From assembly GCA_902539235.1 (NCBI GenBank), contig CACBIC010000001.1, positions 1 through 64,000 on the forward strand: a stretch of 64,000 nucleotides of DNA, written 5' to 3'. Below, piece after piece: positions 51,849 through 63,049 of this stretch. The notes under the pieces were generated by a model. The model had not been told where the DNA came from. It ran no database searches and worked only from the letters and a program-made list of their open reading frames with translations. This stretch comes from an uncultured Pelagibacteraceae bacterium (lineage in GTDB: Bacteria; Pseudomonadota; Alphaproteobacteria; Pelagibacterales; Pelagibacteraceae). How positions within the stretch are numbered: the stretch's first letter is position 1; each line of letters begins with the position of its first letter. A program made the position numbers and the translations under genes.

Positions 51849-53263
51849 CAACTAATGAATAAAGAATTAACTAAATTATTTAAAATGGATGGATATAAAA
51901 AAAATGTTATTAAGATTGTGCAGCTAGCAAAAATAGAAATTTGAGCGGTTCTATTTTTTGTTTGTTCAAAAGCAATAATACTGTCATCAAAATAAATAGT
52001 TTTTATAATTTTAAGGTAGTAAAAGGCTGACATTACAGTTGTAAGCAAACCTATAATTGCTAGTGTGTACATTTCTCTCTCTAATACCGCAACAAAAACA
52101 TAAAATTTAGCAAAAAATCCTCCAAGCGGTGGAACTCCCGCCAAAGAAAATAAAATTATTAAAAATGAAATTGCTAGAAGAGGATGTTTTTTTGAAATGC
52201 CAGATAAATCAGAAATATTTTCTCTATATTGTCCATCTTTTTTCAATAAATACAAACAAGAGAAAGCTCCAATATTCATGATTACGTAAATTGAAATATA
52301 AACTATTGCACTTTCATAACCTGAAACTGATCCAGTGGCAACTCCAGCTAGAGCATAACCAATATGCCCTATAGAACTATATGCGAGAAGTCTTTTAAAA
52401 TTTTTTTGTACCATAGCTGCAACAGCGCCTAAAATCATCGAAGCAATTGAAATAAATATTATAATTGTTTGCCATTCTAATAAAATATTTGAAAATGGTA
52501 TAAACATAAATTTTATTAATAAAGCTAAACCAGCTACTTTTGGTACAACGGCAAAGTAGCTTGTTATAGATGTTGGCGCCCCTTCGTAAACATCTGGGGT
52601 CCACATGTGAAAGGGCACTGCAGATACCTTGAAAGCAAGACCTACTAATATAAATACCATTGCAAATACTGCTCCTGTATTTTCTTTATTAAGTTGACTA
52701 GCAATTAAATCGAAATTTGTAGAACCGGTAAATCCATATAATAACGAACATCCATATAATAATAAACCTGAGGATAACGCGCTTAATACAAAATACTTTA
52801 TTCCTGACTCTGTTGATCTCAAATTATCTCTATCTATTGATGCAAGAATATAAAGTGATAAAGATTGTAATTCTAAACCTAAATAAAAAAGTATTAAATC
52901 ATTAGAACTTACCATAAAAAACATCCCTAAAATTGATAACAAAATTATTATAGGGTATTCAAACTTATCAAGTTTATTTTCAACAATGAAATTTTTAGAT
53001 GAGTTAAGAACAAATAATGACGATAAAAGTATCAGAACTTTAAAGTAATTAGAAAAAGCATCCCTAGTAAAACTTTCTAAAAATATCTTTTCTTCATTAT
53101 TTGGACTAGAGATTATAATTGCAATAGTTATAATTATTATTAAAGAGGTAAGGTTAAAAATTATATTAAAACTTTTTTTTAAAAAGACGCCAATCATTAA
53201 GATAGAAAAAGTTGACAAAGATAAGAAGATTTCAGGAATCAATATATTTAAATTAGTAATCAT
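51848..53263 (-). CDS. nuoN: NADH-quinone oxidoreductase subunit N
   Basis: This 471-aa antiporter-like membrane subunit of respiratory complex I has about 14 helices. Key segments are FYLGLELQSLSLYIL with the conserved Glu, IKYFVLSALSSGLLLYG, LAFKVSAVPFHMWTPDVYEGAP with the Lys/His pair, and MVQKNFKRLLAYSSIGHIGY. It is last of the nuo genes before birA, and its TGA overlaps the birA ATG. It helps proton pumping in the distal arm. Confidence 0.97.
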   Translation of the reverse strand: MITNLNILIPEIFLSLSTFSILMIGVFLKKSFNIIFNLTSLIIIITIAIIISSPNNEEKIFLESFTRDAFSNYFKVLILLSSLFVLNSSKNFIVENKLDKFEYPIIILLSILGMFFMVSSNDLILFYLGLELQSLSLYILASIDRDNLRSTESGIKYFVLSALSSGLLLYGCSLLYGFTGSTNFDLIASQLNKENTGAVFAMVFILVGLAFKVSAVPFHMWTPDVYEGAPTSITSYFAVVPKVAGLALLIKFMFIPFSNILLEWQTIIIFISIASMILGAVAAMVQKNFKRLLAYSSIGHIGYALAGVATGSVSGYESAIVYISIYVIMNIGAFSCLYLLKKDGQYRENISDLSGISKKHPLLAISFLIILFSLAGVPPLGGFFAKFYVFVAVLEREMYTLAIIGLLTTVMSAFYYLKIIKTIYFDDSIIAFEQTKNRTAQISIFASCTILITFFLYPSILNNLVNSLFIS

Positions 53264-53265
53264 CT

Positions 53266-54741
53266 TTAATTTGAAATTAGCGCTAATTGATAATTATCGA
53301 TTAAGCTATTAACTGATACATTAAAAGTTTCCATTAACGGGAATGGGTAAAAACCAAAAAATATCACAAAGAAAGCTAATGTCGCTAACATTATAATTTC
53401 AGATTTGTTGACATCACTTAAATTTTTGATTTCTACATTATTTATTGTTCCAAAAATCACTCTTTTTGTAAGCCATAACATATAGGCTGCACCAAGAACT
53501 ACTCCAAACGTTGCTAACATTGCAGCTAAGTAACTTTTTTGAAAAGCCCCTGTTAATACTAGAAATTCGCCCAAAAATCCCGAAGTTCCAGGTAGTCCAA
53601 GAGCAGCCAAAGCAAATACTATAAATAAAAAAGAGTATTTAGGTAAATAACTAACTAAACCTCCATATGAACTTATCATTCTTGAATGAAGCCTGTCATA
53701 GACAACCCCTACACACAAAAATAGTGCTGCAGAAATAAGACCGTGACTTATCATTTGATATATACTTCCTTCTATACCTTGTTTTGTTAATGTAAAAATA
53801 CCTAAAGTCACATAGCCCATATGAGCAACTGATGAATAGGCAATTAATTTTTTCATATCGTCCTGCATTAATGCAACTAATGATGTATAAATTATTGCAA
53901 TTATACTTAAAGAATAAATAAGTGGTGTAAAATATTCTGACGCTATAGGAAACATAGGAATTGAAAATCTCAGAAATCCGTATCCAGCCATTTTTAATAG
54001 TATCGCTGCCAGTATAACAGATCCAGCAGTTGGCGCCTCTACATGTGCGTCCGGAAGCCAAGTATGAACTGGCCACATTGGCATTTTTACAGCAAAAGAA
54101 CTTAAAAATGCTAGCCAAAGTATATTTTGATAATCTTTTGGAATTTTAATTTTATAAATCTCAGTTATATCAGTTGTACCAGTTAACCAATAAATAACTA
54201 TTATAGCCACTAGCATTAAAACTGATCCAAGTAGAGTAAATAAAAAGAACTTAAATGCAGAATAAACTCTTCTAGGACCTCCCCATACCCCAATTATCAA
54301 AAACATTGGAATTAAACCTGCCTCAAAAAATAAATAAAATATAACGAGATCAAGTGAGCAAAACACACCGATCATAAAAGTTTCTAAAATTAATATTGCG
54401 ATAAGAAACTCTTTAACTCTTGTCTTAATACTATTTATACATGAAATTATGCATATAGGTGTGATGAAGGTAGTTAAAACTATAAATAAAATTGAAATTC
54501 CATCTACCCCTAATTTAAATTTTATATAATTGTTTATCCAGGATTTTTCTTCAACAAATTGAAATTCTGCACTGTTATTATCTAAAGAATACCATAAAAA
54601 CAAAGAAAGTAGGAAAGTAGCAATACTACTAAATAAAGATATATAAATAGAATTATGATTTTTTTTATCTCTTGATAAAAATATAAAGAGTGAACTTAAA
54701 AGTGGTAAAAAAATTAAAGTGGAAAGAATAGGAAAATTCAT
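53266..54741 (-). CDS. nuoM: NADH-quinone oxidoreductase subunit M
   Basis: This 491-aa complex I subunit is a Mrp-antiporter homolog of about 14 helices. Motifs are LVIFYLFFEAGLIPMFLIIGVWGG with the conserved Glu, KFFLFTLLGSVLMLVA, AVKMPMWPVHTWLPDAHVEAPTAGSVILA with Lys and His, and MQDDMKKLIAYSSVAHMGY. It lies 1-2 bp from nuoL and nuoN. No break or unusual feature. Confidence 0.97.
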   Translation of the reverse strand: MNFPILSTLIFLPLLSSLFIFLSRDKKNHNSIYISLFSSIATFLLSLFLWYSLDNNSAEFQFVEEKSWINNYIKFKLGVDGISILFIVLTTFITPICIISCINSIKTRVKEFLIAILILETFMIGVFCSLDLVIFYLFFEAGLIPMFLIIGVWGGPRRVYSAFKFFLFTLLGSVLMLVAIIVIYWLTGTTDITEIYKIKIPKDYQNILWLAFLSSFAVKMPMWPVHTWLPDAHVEAPTAGSVILAAILLKMAGYGFLRFSIPMFPIASEYFTPLIYSLSIIAIIYTSLVALMQDDMKKLIAYSSVAHMGYVTLGIFTLTKQGIEGSIYQMISHGLISAALFLCVGVVYDRLHSRMISSYGGLVSYLPKYSFLFIVFALAALGLPGTSGFLGEFLVLTGAFQKSYLAAMLATFGVVLGAAYMLWLTKRVIFGTINNVEIKNLSDVNKSEIIMLATLAFFVIFFGFYPFPLMETFNVSVNSLIDNYQLALISN

Positions 54742-54742
54742 T

Positions 54743-56650
54743 TTATTTTAAAATTAAATAAGTTAATAAAATTGATAAACCCAATAACATTACGAAAGCG
54801 TAATCATAAATAAATCCAGTTTGTAAACGACCAGTTTTATTTGATATCATTTTTACTAATTTAGAGATGCCATTTGGACCAAACTTGTCTATGACTCCTA
54901 TATCGCCATTTTTCCAGAAAAAAGAGCCAATTTTTTTTGATGGTTCTACAAAAATTTTTTCATATAATTCGTCTATATACCATTTATTCAATAAAAAATT
55001 ATATAAAGGACTATTAGTTTTTTTAAAATTATCAAGAATTTTTGGATTTAAAATGTATAAGTAATAAGAAATTGGTATTGCTATTGAAACTAAAACTGGA
55101 GTAATTAACAAAAACCAAATTGGGATCGCTTCGTGTTTTATTTCATTTAAGAAAAAAATTGACACCTGCCAGAAATCCATACTGTGATGACCTATAAAAG
55201 TGTTTTTGAAAAAGTAACCTGAGAATACTGCACCTAAGCCTAAAAAAAATAGTGGAATTAACATAGCTATTGGTGACTCGTGAGTATCATTTAATGAAAT
55301 CTTTGTATTATTGTATGAGCCATGAAATGTTTTAAAGAATAATCTCCATGAATAAATTGAAGTTAAAAAAGCTGTAAAGATGCCTATTGTTGCTGCATAA
55401 TTTCCAATATGAGAATTTTTTAAATAAGCGAATTCAATAATCGCGTCTTTTGAAAAAAAACCTGAAAGAAAAGGGAAACCTGTTAATGCAAGCGTTCCTA
55501 TTAACATGTAAAAATAGGTAAAAGGTAGTCTCTTTCTCACCCCGCCCATTCTTCTGATATCTTGCTCATCCTTAAAAGCATGTATTACAGATCCAGCTCC
55601 TAAAAATAGAAGCGCTTTGAAAAAAGCGTGTGTAAATAAATGAAACATAGCAACATGATATGCGCCGACACCAGCAGCAAAAAACATATAGCCTAATTGA
55701 CTGCAAGTTGAGTAGGCAACTATTTTTTTTATATCATTTTGAACTAGCGCAACAGATGCAGCAAAAATTGCAGTTATCATTCCAACTATCGTAACTAAAT
55801 TTAGTGCGACTTGAGAATATTCAAACATGGGTGAACACCTAACGACTAGAAAGACGCCAGCAGTTACCATAGTAGCTGCATGAATTAAAGCTGATACTGG
55901 TGTAGGACCCTCCATAGCATCAGGTAACCAAGTATGAAGTAAAAATTGTGCAGATTTTCCCATTGCACCAATAAAAAGAAATACACAAATTAAAGTAACT
56001 AAATTTAATTCAAATCCAAAAAAAATTAGTTTTTTTTCAGCATACTGTTCTGTGATATTAAATACTTCGTCGAAGTTAATAGTACCGAAAAAGAAAAAAA
56101 TTAAAAAAATTGCAATAGCTAATCCAAAATCACCAATTCTGTTTACTATAAATGCTTTTATTGCAGCATCATTAGCTGTTTCTTTTTTATACCAAAAACC
56201 TATCAATAAATAAGAACACAAACCAACTCCTTCCCATCCAAAAAAGAGCTGTAAAAAATTATCCGAAACAACTAAGGCTAACATTGAAAAAGTGAACAAT
56301 GATAAATAGGACATAAATCTTGGCTTATGCGGATCGTGGCTCATATATCCGATAGAATAAATATGCACTAGAGCTGATATGAAAGTTACTACAACTAACA
56401 TCACTGAGCTTAATGGATCAATATTTATTGACCAATTAGCAGTAAAATCACCAGAACTTATCCATTCGAAAATTTTATAATTCCCGTAAATGTCATTATG
56501 GAAACCGTTCCAGAAAACTATAATTGATAAAACTGCTGAAATGCTAACAAGGAAACTTGTAATTATTTCTGAGAAATATTTTGTTGCCGACTTGCCTAAA
56601 TATCCAATTATCGAACCGAGTAATGGTAAAAATAAAATTGCGTACTCCAT
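54743..56650 (-). CDS. nuoL: NADH-quinone oxidoreductase subunit L
   Basis: This 635-aa antiporter-like complex I subunit carries the long lateral helix at its C-terminus. Motifs are LQLFFGWEGVGLCSYLLIGFW, KSAQFLLHTWLPDAMEGPTPVSALIHAATMVTAGVFLV, VQNDIKKIVAYSTCSQLGYMF and LTGFPFLSGFFSKD. The C-terminal stretch FLLNKWYIDELYEKIFVEPSKK leads into the lateral helix and last membrane segment. It abuts nuoK. Confidence 0.97.
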   Translation of the reverse strand: MEYAILFLPLLGSIIGYLGKSATKYFSEIITSFLVSISAVLSIIVFWNGFHNDIYGNYKIFEWISSGDFTANWSINIDPLSSVMLVVVTFISALVHIYSIGYMSHDPHKPRFMSYLSLFTFSMLALVVSDNFLQLFFGWEGVGLCSYLLIGFWYKKETANDAAIKAFIVNRIGDFGLAIAIFLIFFFFGTINFDEVFNITEQYAEKKLIFFGFELNLVTLICVFLFIGAMGKSAQFLLHTWLPDAMEGPTPVSALIHAATMVTAGVFLVVRCSPMFEYSQVALNLVTIVGMITAIFAASVALVQNDIKKIVAYSTCSQLGYMFFAAGVGAYHVAMFHLFTHAFFKALLFLGAGSVIHAFKDEQDIRRMGGVRKRLPFTYFYMLIGTLALTGFPFLSGFFSKDAIIEFAYLKNSHIGNYAATIGIFTAFLTSIYSWRLFFKTFHGSYNNTKISLNDTHESPIAMLIPLFFLGLGAVFSGYFFKNTFIGHHSMDFWQVSIFFLNEIKHEAIPIWFLLITPVLVSIAIPISYYLYILNPKILDNFKKTNSPLYNFLLNKWYIDELYEKIFVEPSKKIGSFFWKNGDIGVIDKFGPNGISKLVKMISNKTGRLQTGFIYDYAFVMLLGLSILLTYLILK

Positions 56651-56962
56651 TTAACCCTTCATTCCATGTATATCTTCTACTCTAATAGAGCCTCTATTTC
56701 TGTAATAAACAACAATTATAGCTAATCCGATTGCAGCTTCAGCAGCGGCAACAGTTAAGATTAACATTGTAAAAATTTGACCTACAATATCTCCAGAAAA
56801 AATCGAGAATGAAATTAAATTTATGTTCACAGCTAGTAAAATTAGTTCTATTGACATTAAAATTACAATTACATTTTTTCTGTTTAAAAAAATTCCAATT
56901 ACACCTAGAAAAAAAATTATTGCTCCTAATGATAAGTAGTGGCCTAAACCAATTTCAATCAT
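56651..56962 (-). CDS. nuoK: NADH-quinone oxidoreductase subunit K
   Basis: This small (103 aa) complex I membrane subunit has three helices. [32 protein letters not shown] holds the Glu on the second helix needed for pumping, and [23 protein letters not shown] holds the other Glu on the third. It overlaps nuoJ by 8 bp and meets nuoL directly. Length is normal. Confidence 0.97.
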   Translation of the reverse strand: MIEIGLGHYLSLGAIIFFLGVIGIFLNRKNVIVILMSIELILLAVNINLISFSIFSGDIVGQIFTMLILTVAAAEAAIGLAIIVVYYRNRGSIRVEDIHGMKG

Positions 56963-57581
56963 CTAATTTTACTCCTTCATTAGATTTTACATCTTTGAGC
57001 TCAACAGCAGTTGATGGATTTCTTGAAATTTGTGTAAAATAACTCTGTTTTTTAACTCCTACTCGTTCTCTAAATGTTAAAAGTATAGCACCGATCATCG
57101 CTAGAAGAAGCACTACTCCTGCTAATTGAAAATATAAAATATAATCAGTATACATAACCAGACCTAATTGGTGAGTGTTAGAAATATTAGAAAGCACTAA
57201 TGTACTGCTAGACATCACATCCTCTTTGTATTTCCAACCTCCTACGACAACCAGTAATTCAAGAAGAATTAATACACTAACTATTAAACCGGTTGGGATA
57301 TGAGTTGATTTTTTTCCTATAAACCACGATTGTTTTTGTTCAGCTACGTTAAGCATCATGACAACAAATAAAAACAAAACTGCTACCGCGCCTACATACA
57401 CAATTAATAGAATCATTCCTAAAAACTCAGCACCAACCATGATGAACAAACATCCAACTGAGATAAAATCTAATATCAAAAAGAAAACTGAATTAATTGT
57501 ACTTCTTGAAGTTATTACCATTAAGGAAGAAAAAATTGCAATTATTGAGAAAAAATAAAAGAAAATTGAGTGAACTATCAT
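56955..57581 (-). CDS. nuoJ: NADH-quinone oxidoreductase subunit J
   Basis: This 208-aa complex I membrane subunit has about five helices. It shows [53 protein letters not shown], the family's conserved Tyr-rich pi-bulge helix region, and [22 protein letters not shown] near the C-terminus. The polar C-terminal tail is cytoplasmic. It overlaps nuoK and abuts nuoI. Confidence 0.96.
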   Translation of the reverse strand: MIVHSIFFYFFSIIAIFSSLMVITSRSTINSVFFLILDFISVGCLFIMVGAEFLGMILLIVYVGAVAVLFLFVVMMLNVAEQKQSWFIGKKSTHIPTGLIVSVLILLELLVVVGGWKYKEDVMSSSTLVLSNISNTHQLGLVMYTDYILYFQLAGVVLLLAMIGAILLTFRERVGVKKQSYFTQISRNPSTAVELKDVKSNEGVKLDD

Positions 57582-58067
57582 CTATCTGTATGGCTTATCA
57601 AGCTTAATATTCTTAGCTAACACTGACTCCCATCTATCTCCATTATCTAAAAGTTTTTCTTTATTGTAGTAAAGTTCTTCTCTTGTTTCAGTAGCAAATT
57701 CAAAATTCGGTCCTTGCACTATTGCATCAACTGGACAGGACTCTTGGCACAAGCCACAATAAATACATTTAAGCATATCAATATCATATCGAGTTGTTTT
57801 TCTACTACCGTCTGATCTCTCAGTCGACTCAATGGTTATAGCTTGAGCGGGACACACTGCTTCACATAATTTACATGCAATGCACCTTTCTTCACCGTTT
57901 GGATATCTTCTAAGTGCGTGTTCACCTCTCATACGTGGGCTAATTGCTCCTTTTTCAAAAGGGTAATTTATAGTTTTTGATTTTCTGAATAACTCCTTAA
58001 TTGCCATGTATAATCCAGATATAAACTCGAAGAGGAATATAATTTTTAAAAGTCTGACAATATTCAT
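57582..58067 (-). CDS. nuoI: NADH-quinone oxidoreductase subunit I
   Basis: This 161-aa subunit holds two [4Fe-4S] clusters, N6a and N6b, carrying electrons from NuoG towards N2 and quinone. The cysteine motifs are [16 protein letters not shown] and [16 protein letters not shown]. The N-terminal amphipathic part (residues 1-30) rests on the membrane, and [19 protein letters not shown] precedes the first cluster. All eight ligand cysteines are kept. Confidence 0.97.
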   Translation of the reverse strand: MNIVRLLKIIFLFEFISGLYMAIKELFRKSKTINYPFEKGAISPRMRGEHALRRYPNGEERCIACKLCEAVCPAQAITIESTERSDGSRKTTRYDIDMLKCIYCGLCQESCPVDAIVQGPNFEFATETREELYYNKEKLLDNGDRWESVLAKNIKLDKPYR

Positions 58068-59074
58068 TAAAAATTTACCTTTGGTAATTTATCAAAATAA
58101 AATAAGAAACTTGCTGTAAATACTAGATAAATTAATGAAAATGGAAGAAATATTTTCCAACCAAGTCTCATTAATTGATCATATCTATACCTTGGAACAA
58201 TAGCTTTAATCAAAGCAAATAGTAAAAATAAAAATAATATTTTTGATATCATCCAGATTGGAGCAGGAATTATATTAAGTGGATAAACATCCATTATAGG
58301 TAACCAACCTCCTAAAAAAAGTATCGATCCCATTGCACACATCAAAAGAATATTTGCATACTCTCCGAGCCAGAACATTGCATACATCATGCCTGAGTAT
58401 TCGGTCTGATAACCTGCAACCAACTCTGCTTCTGCTTCAGGTAAGTCAAATGGTGGCCTGTTTGTTTCTGCAAGTGCAGAGATAAAAAATATTACAAACA
58501 TTGGAAAAAGCGGAATTACATACCATAAGTTTTTTTGCGCAATTACAATATCGTTTAAGTTGAGTGAGCCAACACATAGAAGGACATTAATTATTATTAT
58601 CCCGATTGAAACTTCATATGATACCATTTGTGCTGCAGACCTAATAGCACCTAAGAAAGGATATTTTGAATTTGAGGCCCATCCCCCCATAATTATTCCA
58701 TAAACACCGAGAGAAGAAACTGCGAATAAATATAAAATTCCAACATTTATGTCAGATAAAACTAATTCTTCACTCATCGGAATGACTGCCCATGCAACTA
58801 AAGCTAAAGTCATTGTAATAATTGGTGCAAGAATAAAAACTACTTTATTTGCACTTGCAGGAATAATTATTTCTTTGAAAATATATTTTAAAGCATCAGC
58901 TATAGTTTGAAAAAGTCCAAAAGGTCCAACAACATTTGGTCCTCTTCTTTTTTGAACTAAACCCCAAACTCTTCTATCTAACCATACAATCATGGCTACT
59001 GAAACTAATATTGGAACTAACAGAAAAACAATTTTATAAACTTCTTGTCCAAAAATTTGTAAATATTCAATCAT
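58067..59074 (-). CDS. nuoH: NADH-quinone oxidoreductase subunit H
   Basis: This 335-aa membrane subunit forms much of the quinone chamber. Motifs are [38 protein letters not shown] and [30 protein letters not shown], the conserved charged loop near the quinone entrance, and [17 protein letters not shown]. About eight helices. It overlaps nuoI by one base and lies 4 bp after nuoG. Confidence 0.97.
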   Translation of the reverse strand: MIEYLQIFGQEVYKIVFLLVPILVSVAMIVWLDRRVWGLVQKRRGPNVVGPFGLFQTIADALKYIFKEIIIPASANKVVFILAPIITMTLALVAWAVIPMSEELVLSDINVGILYLFAVSSLGVYGIIMGGWASNSKYPFLGAIRSAAQMVSYEVSIGIIIINVLLCVGSLNLNDIVIAQKNLWYVIPLFPMFVIFFISALAETNRPPFDLPEAEAELVAGYQTEYSGMMYAMFWLGEYANILLMCAMGSILFLGGWLPIMDVYPLNIIPAPIWMISKILFLFLLFALIKAIVPRYRYDQLMRLGWKIFLPFSLIYLVFTASFLFYFDKLPKVNF

Positions 59075-59078
59075 ATAC

Positions 59079-61127
59079 TTATGTTCCTGTTTTTCTTAAT
59101 TTTTGTTTAATTTGACGACATTCACTCATTGTCTTAGAGGCTCTAGAAATTGAGTTAGTATAAAAATAATCTAGATTTTTTATATTAACTGATTCACTGA
59201 TAAATTCTGAGGAAGTATTTACTTCTTGTGCTTCCTCAAAATTAGGTAATTCATTTAATTTTGTAAAATTTGGGATTAAATTTAAAACTTCTTTTCTAAG
59301 TGAGTCAAATTTTGACAAATCGTTAAACTTACCAAGTTTTTTTAAGATTAAATTAAATATTTTCCAATCTTCTAGCGCTTCTCCTATGGGATAAGATGCC
59401 TTTTTACTTTCCTGAACTCTTCCCTCTAAGTTTTCAAAAAGTCCATTTTGCTCTGTAAATGCTGCGCTTGGAAGCACTAAGTCCGCGATTTCAGCGCCCC
59501 TATCCCCATGACTTCCTTGGTAAACAATAAATTCATTGTCTTTTTTTATATCTAAATTGTCCGATCCTAAAAGATATAATAGTTTAAATTGATTTTTATT
59601 TAATTTTTCAAAGAAAGAATTTTTTTCTTCGTCCTCTTTTGATAAAACTTTGAGATCTATCAAACCAACTGTTGATGCATTTTGAGCTAAAAAATTAAAT
59701 GCATTCCATTCTTTACTGATAAAGTTATTTTTTTTTAGAAAATTTTTAACCTCTTCAACTATATATTGGCCGCTCTCTAGCTCTAAAGCAGACTCTCCTA
59801 TAATTATAATTGGTTTATTTGAAGAAGAGAGTTTTTTTGAAAATTCGTGTCCATTACTTAAAATTTTTTTCAAATCATCTGTTGTATTTCCAATAACAGT
59901 ATAATCATACGTAAGTTCGCCAGGGTCACCAATTGAGAAAATTGGAATTCGTTTTTTTACAAATGTTTTCCTTATTCTTGCGTTTAACATAGTCGCTTCA
60001 TGTCTTGGATTACTTCCGATCAATAAAATAAGATCTGATTCTTCTATTCCTTTAATTGATGAATTGAATATGTAGTTTATTTTTTCTGATGAATTGATAT
60101 AAAATTTTTTTTCTCTGAATTCTAAATTTTTACTCTTTAAAGTTGCAAAAAGTTTTTTAAAACTTAAAGCATTTTCCATGTTAACCATATCACCAATATG
60201 TCCACCAATTTCATTGGGATTAATTGATTGAATTTTATCTGCTAAAAGAGTTATAGCCTCGTCCCAATTTGATTTTTGAAGCTTGTTATCTTTTTTTATA
60301 TACGGAACATCAAGCCTCTGTTTTAGCAAACCATCGCAAGAGTATCTTGTTTTATCAGAAATCCACTCTTCATTAATGTCATTATTAAGCCTAGGTAATA
60401 TTCGTTTTACTTCCCAATTGTAAGTATCTATTCTAATATTAGATCCCACCGCATCCATAACATCTATGCTCTCAGTTTTTTTGAGTTCCCAAGGTCTTGC
60501 CTCAAAAGCATATGGTTTTGAAGTAAGGGCTCCTACCGGGCATAAATCTATAACGTTAGCTGAAAGCTCAGACTCCATGGCTTTTTCTAAGTAAGTTGTA
60601 ATTTCCATATTCTCTCCCCGACCAATAGCTCCAATTTCAGGGACACCTGCGACTTCCGTTGCAAATCTAACGCACCTTGTGCAATGAATGCACCTAGTCA
60701 TTTGGGTTTTTATTAGAGGACCCATATATTTTTCTTTAACTTGTCTTTTATTTTCAATAAATCTTGACTTATCTACTCCGTAGTACATTGATTGATCTTG
60801 CAAATCACACTCTCCTCCTTGATCGCATACTGGGCAATCAAGAGGGTGGTTAGCGAGTAAAAATTCCATCACGCCCTTTCTAGCTTTTTCAACTAGATGT
60901 GTATTCGTTTTTATATTCATACCCTCGGCTGCTGGCATCGCGCATGATGCAATAGGTTTTGGTGATTTTTCAAGTTCTACAAGACACATTCTACAATTTC
61001 CCGCAATTGAAAGTTTTTCGTGGTAACAAAATCTCGGTATCTCCACATCAGCTAGCTCGCATGCTTGTAGAACCGTCATTCCCTTTTCAAATTCTATTTC
61101 TTTTCCATTAATAATTATTTTAGGCAT
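59079..61127 (-). CDS. nuoG: NADH-quinone oxidoreductase subunit G
   Basis: This 682-aa subunit carries several Fe-S clusters in the peripheral arm. The N-terminal 2Fe-2S ferredoxin domain has [18 protein letters not shown] and SCAMPA, the His-Cys4-type region is [17 protein letters not shown], and N4-type cysteines lie in [19 protein letters not shown]. The molybdopterin-oxidoreductase-like part follows ([37 protein letters not shown]) without a cofactor, as usual in NuoG. The middle is Lys/Asn-rich. It overlaps nuoF by 8 bp. Confidence 0.96.
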   Translation of the reverse strand: MPKIIINGKEIEFEKGMTVLQACELADVEIPRFCYHEKLSIAGNCRMCLVELEKSPKPIASCAMPAAEGMNIKTNTHLVEKARKGVMEFLLANHPLDCPVCDQGGECDLQDQSMYYGVDKSRFIENKRQVKEKYMGPLIKTQMTRCIHCTRCVRFATEVAGVPEIGAIGRGENMEITTYLEKAMESELSANVIDLCPVGALTSKPYAFEARPWELKKTESIDVMDAVGSNIRIDTYNWEVKRILPRLNNDINEEWISDKTRYSCDGLLKQRLDVPYIKKDNKLQKSNWDEAITLLADKIQSINPNEIGGHIGDMVNMENALSFKKLFATLKSKNLEFREKKFYINSSEKINYIFNSSIKGIEESDLILLIGSNPRHEATMLNARIRKTFVKKRIPIFSIGDPGELTYDYTVIGNTTDDLKKILSNGHEFSKKLSSSNKPIIIIGESALELESGQYIVEEVKNFLKKNNFISKEWNAFNFLAQNASTVGLIDLKVLSKEDEEKNSFFEKLNKNQFKLLYLLGSDNLDIKKDNEFIVYQGSHGDRGAEIADLVLPSAAFTEQNGLFENLEGRVQESKKASYPIGEALEDWKIFNLILKKLGKFNDLSKFDSLRKEVLNLIPNFTKLNELPNFEEAQEVNTSSEFISESVNIKNLDYFYTNSISRASKTMSECRQIKQKLRKTGT

Positions 61128-62451
61128 TCTTATTTTCCAATAAATGTTGATCTACTAAATAGGGGTTATTCGTTCTTTTTTTAATTAAAGGTTCATCTCT
61201 ACAACGACTATCGATCTCTTTCCTGAAATGCCTTAGCAACCCTTGCACAGGCCAAGCTGATCCCTCTCCAAATGCACAAATTGTATGGCCCTCTATTTGT
61301 TTTGTTACATCAGACAATAGATCTATATCGCTAAATGTAGCTTTTCTTTTAACAACTCTATCAAGAATTCTCCACATCCATCCTGCGCCCTCTCTACATG
61401 GAGTACATTGACCGCAACTTTCATGTTTATAAAACCTTGCTATTCTCGCCATGCAAGCAATGATGTCTTGATCTTTATTGATAACTACTATTCCAGCTGT
61501 TCCTAAACCGCTTTTATTCTCAATTAAAGAATCAAAGTCCATTGTAATTGTATCGCATATTTTTTTTGGAAGTAAAGGCATTGATGAGCCCCCAGGAATT
61601 ACAGCTTGAAGGTTTTCCCAACCGCCGACTACTCCTCCTGCATGTTTATCGATTAATTCTTTTAAGGGAATTCCCATTTCCTCTTCAACATTACAAGGTG
61701 AGTTTACATTTCCAGATATACAAAATATTTTAGTTCCTGTATTTTTTGGTTTTCCAATTGATGCGAACCATTTACCGCCTCTTCTTAATATTGTTGGAAC
61801 AACAGCTATTGTTTCAACATTATTTACAATTGTTGGGCAACCATATAACCCTACTAAAGCTGGGAAAGGAGGTTTTAACCTTGGTTGTCCTTTATTTCCC
61901 TCAATACTTTCTAATAAAGCAGTTTCCTCTCCACAAATATAAGCTCCAGCTCCGTAATGAATATGAATATCGAAGTCCCAACCTGAACTGCAGGCATTTT
62001 TTCCTAAAAAATTTTTTTCATAAGCTTGATCAATAGCCTCTTGAAGTCTTCTTCCTTCATTAAAGTATTCGCCTCTTATGTAAATATAACAAATATGGGC
62101 ATTAACGGCATAACCAGCAATTAAACATCCTTCTATTAATTTTTGAGGTTCAAATCTTAATATATCCCTATCTTTACATGTACCAGGCTCAGACTCATCC
62201 GCGTTAATTACTAAATAATGTGGTCTTGAACCAACTTCTTTCGGTGCAAAAGACCATTTAAGACCTGTAGAAAAACCTGCGCCTCCTCTACCTCTCAACT
62301 CAGAAGTTTTAACTTCATTAATTATCCATTCTCTGCCTTTAGAGATGATATTTTTTGTATCCTTCCAGTCATCTCTTTTTATTGCATGATCTATTTCCCA
62401 TCCAAGTTGATTATAAAGGTTTTTAAATATCTTATTTTCTGGTTTAAGCAT
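61120..62451 (-). CDS. nuoF: NADH-quinone oxidoreductase subunit F
   Basis: NuoF holds FMN, the NADH site and the N3 [4Fe-4S] cluster. The FMN/NADH motif is [17 protein letters not shown], then [30 protein letters not shown] and the cluster site [16 protein letters not shown] start it at 62451 (443 aa, MLKPENKIF), because a GGAG sits six bases before that ATG. The ORF-track ATG four codons upstream has no ribosome site. It overlaps the nuoE end slightly (62444-62451). Confidence 0.96.
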   Translation of the reverse strand: MLKPENKIFKNLYNQLGWEIDHAIKRDDWKDTKNIISKGREWIINEVKTSELRGRGGAGFSTGLKWSFAPKEVGSRPHYLVINADESEPGTCKDRDILRFEPQKLIEGCLIAGYAVNAHICYIYIRGEYFNEGRRLQEAIDQAYEKNFLGKNACSSGWDFDIHIHYGAGAYICGEETALLESIEGNKGQPRLKPPFPALVGLYGCPTIVNNVETIAVVPTILRRGGKWFASIGKPKNTGTKIFCISGNVNSPCNVEEEMGIPLKELIDKHAGGVVGGWENLQAVIPGGSSMPLLPKKICDTITMDFDSLIENKSGLGTAGIVVINKDQDIIACMARIARFYKHESCGQCTPCREGAGWMWRILDRVVKRKATFSDIDLLSDVTKQIEGHTICAFGEGSAWPVQGLLRHFRKEIDSRCRDEPLIKKRTNNPYLVDQHLLENKNA

Positions 62452-63049
62452 GTTTTTCTCCATTAGTTATTTGTTTTTTTTCTGGGGCAGTATTTTTACG
62501 TCCCCTGAAAGACCCTGGTTTTAAGGGTTTGTCTTTTATAAGTGACTCTAAAACTTCCTTTGTGCTTTTTTCGTCTAGGTCCTCGTAATAATTGTCATTA
62601 ATTTGTATCATTGGAGCATTAACACATGCACCTAGACATTCTACTTCCATCCATGAGCAGCTTCCTTCCTTGGATAATTCATTTTCATTTGGTGAAATCT
62701 TTTCTTTACAAAGTCTTACAATTTTATCAGCTCCACGTATCAAGCAAGGTGTAGTAGTACATACCTGCACAAAATATTTACCTACAGGTGCTAAGTTGTA
62801 CATTGTATAAAAAGTTGCAACTTCGTAAACGGATATGTAAGGCATTGATAAAAAATTAGCGATATATTTCATTGCTGCTAATGGTATCCAATTACTATTT
62901 TGTTTTTGTGCTAAATATAGAAAAGGCATCACCGCACTTTTTTTATTCTCTGCAGGATATCTTTTTAAAATTTCCTCAGCTTTTTTAAAATTTTCGCTTG
63001 AAAATTTAAATTCTTTTGGCTGATCGTCATGAATTTTTTTTAAGGTCAT
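62444..63049 (-). CDS. nuoE: NADH-quinone oxidoreductase subunit E
   Basis: This 201-aa thioredoxin-like subunit carries the N1a [2Fe-2S] cluster. Cysteine ligands lie in [18 protein letters not shown] and [16 protein letters not shown]. The N-terminal helical part ([34 protein letters not shown]) is typical. The C-terminal Lys-rich tail ([16 protein letters not shown]) is loosely conserved. Start and stop overlap nuoD and nuoF. Confidence 0.96.
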   Translation of the reverse strand: MTLKKIHDDQPKEFKFSSENFKKAEEILKRYPAENKKSAVMPFLYLAQKQNSNWIPLAAMKYIANFLSMPYISVYEVATFYTMYNLAPVGKYFVQVCTTTPCLIRGADKIVRLCKEKISPNENELSKEGSCSWMEVECLGACVNAPMIQINDNYYEDLDEKSTKEVLESLIKDKPLKPGSFRGRKNTAPEKKQITNGEKHA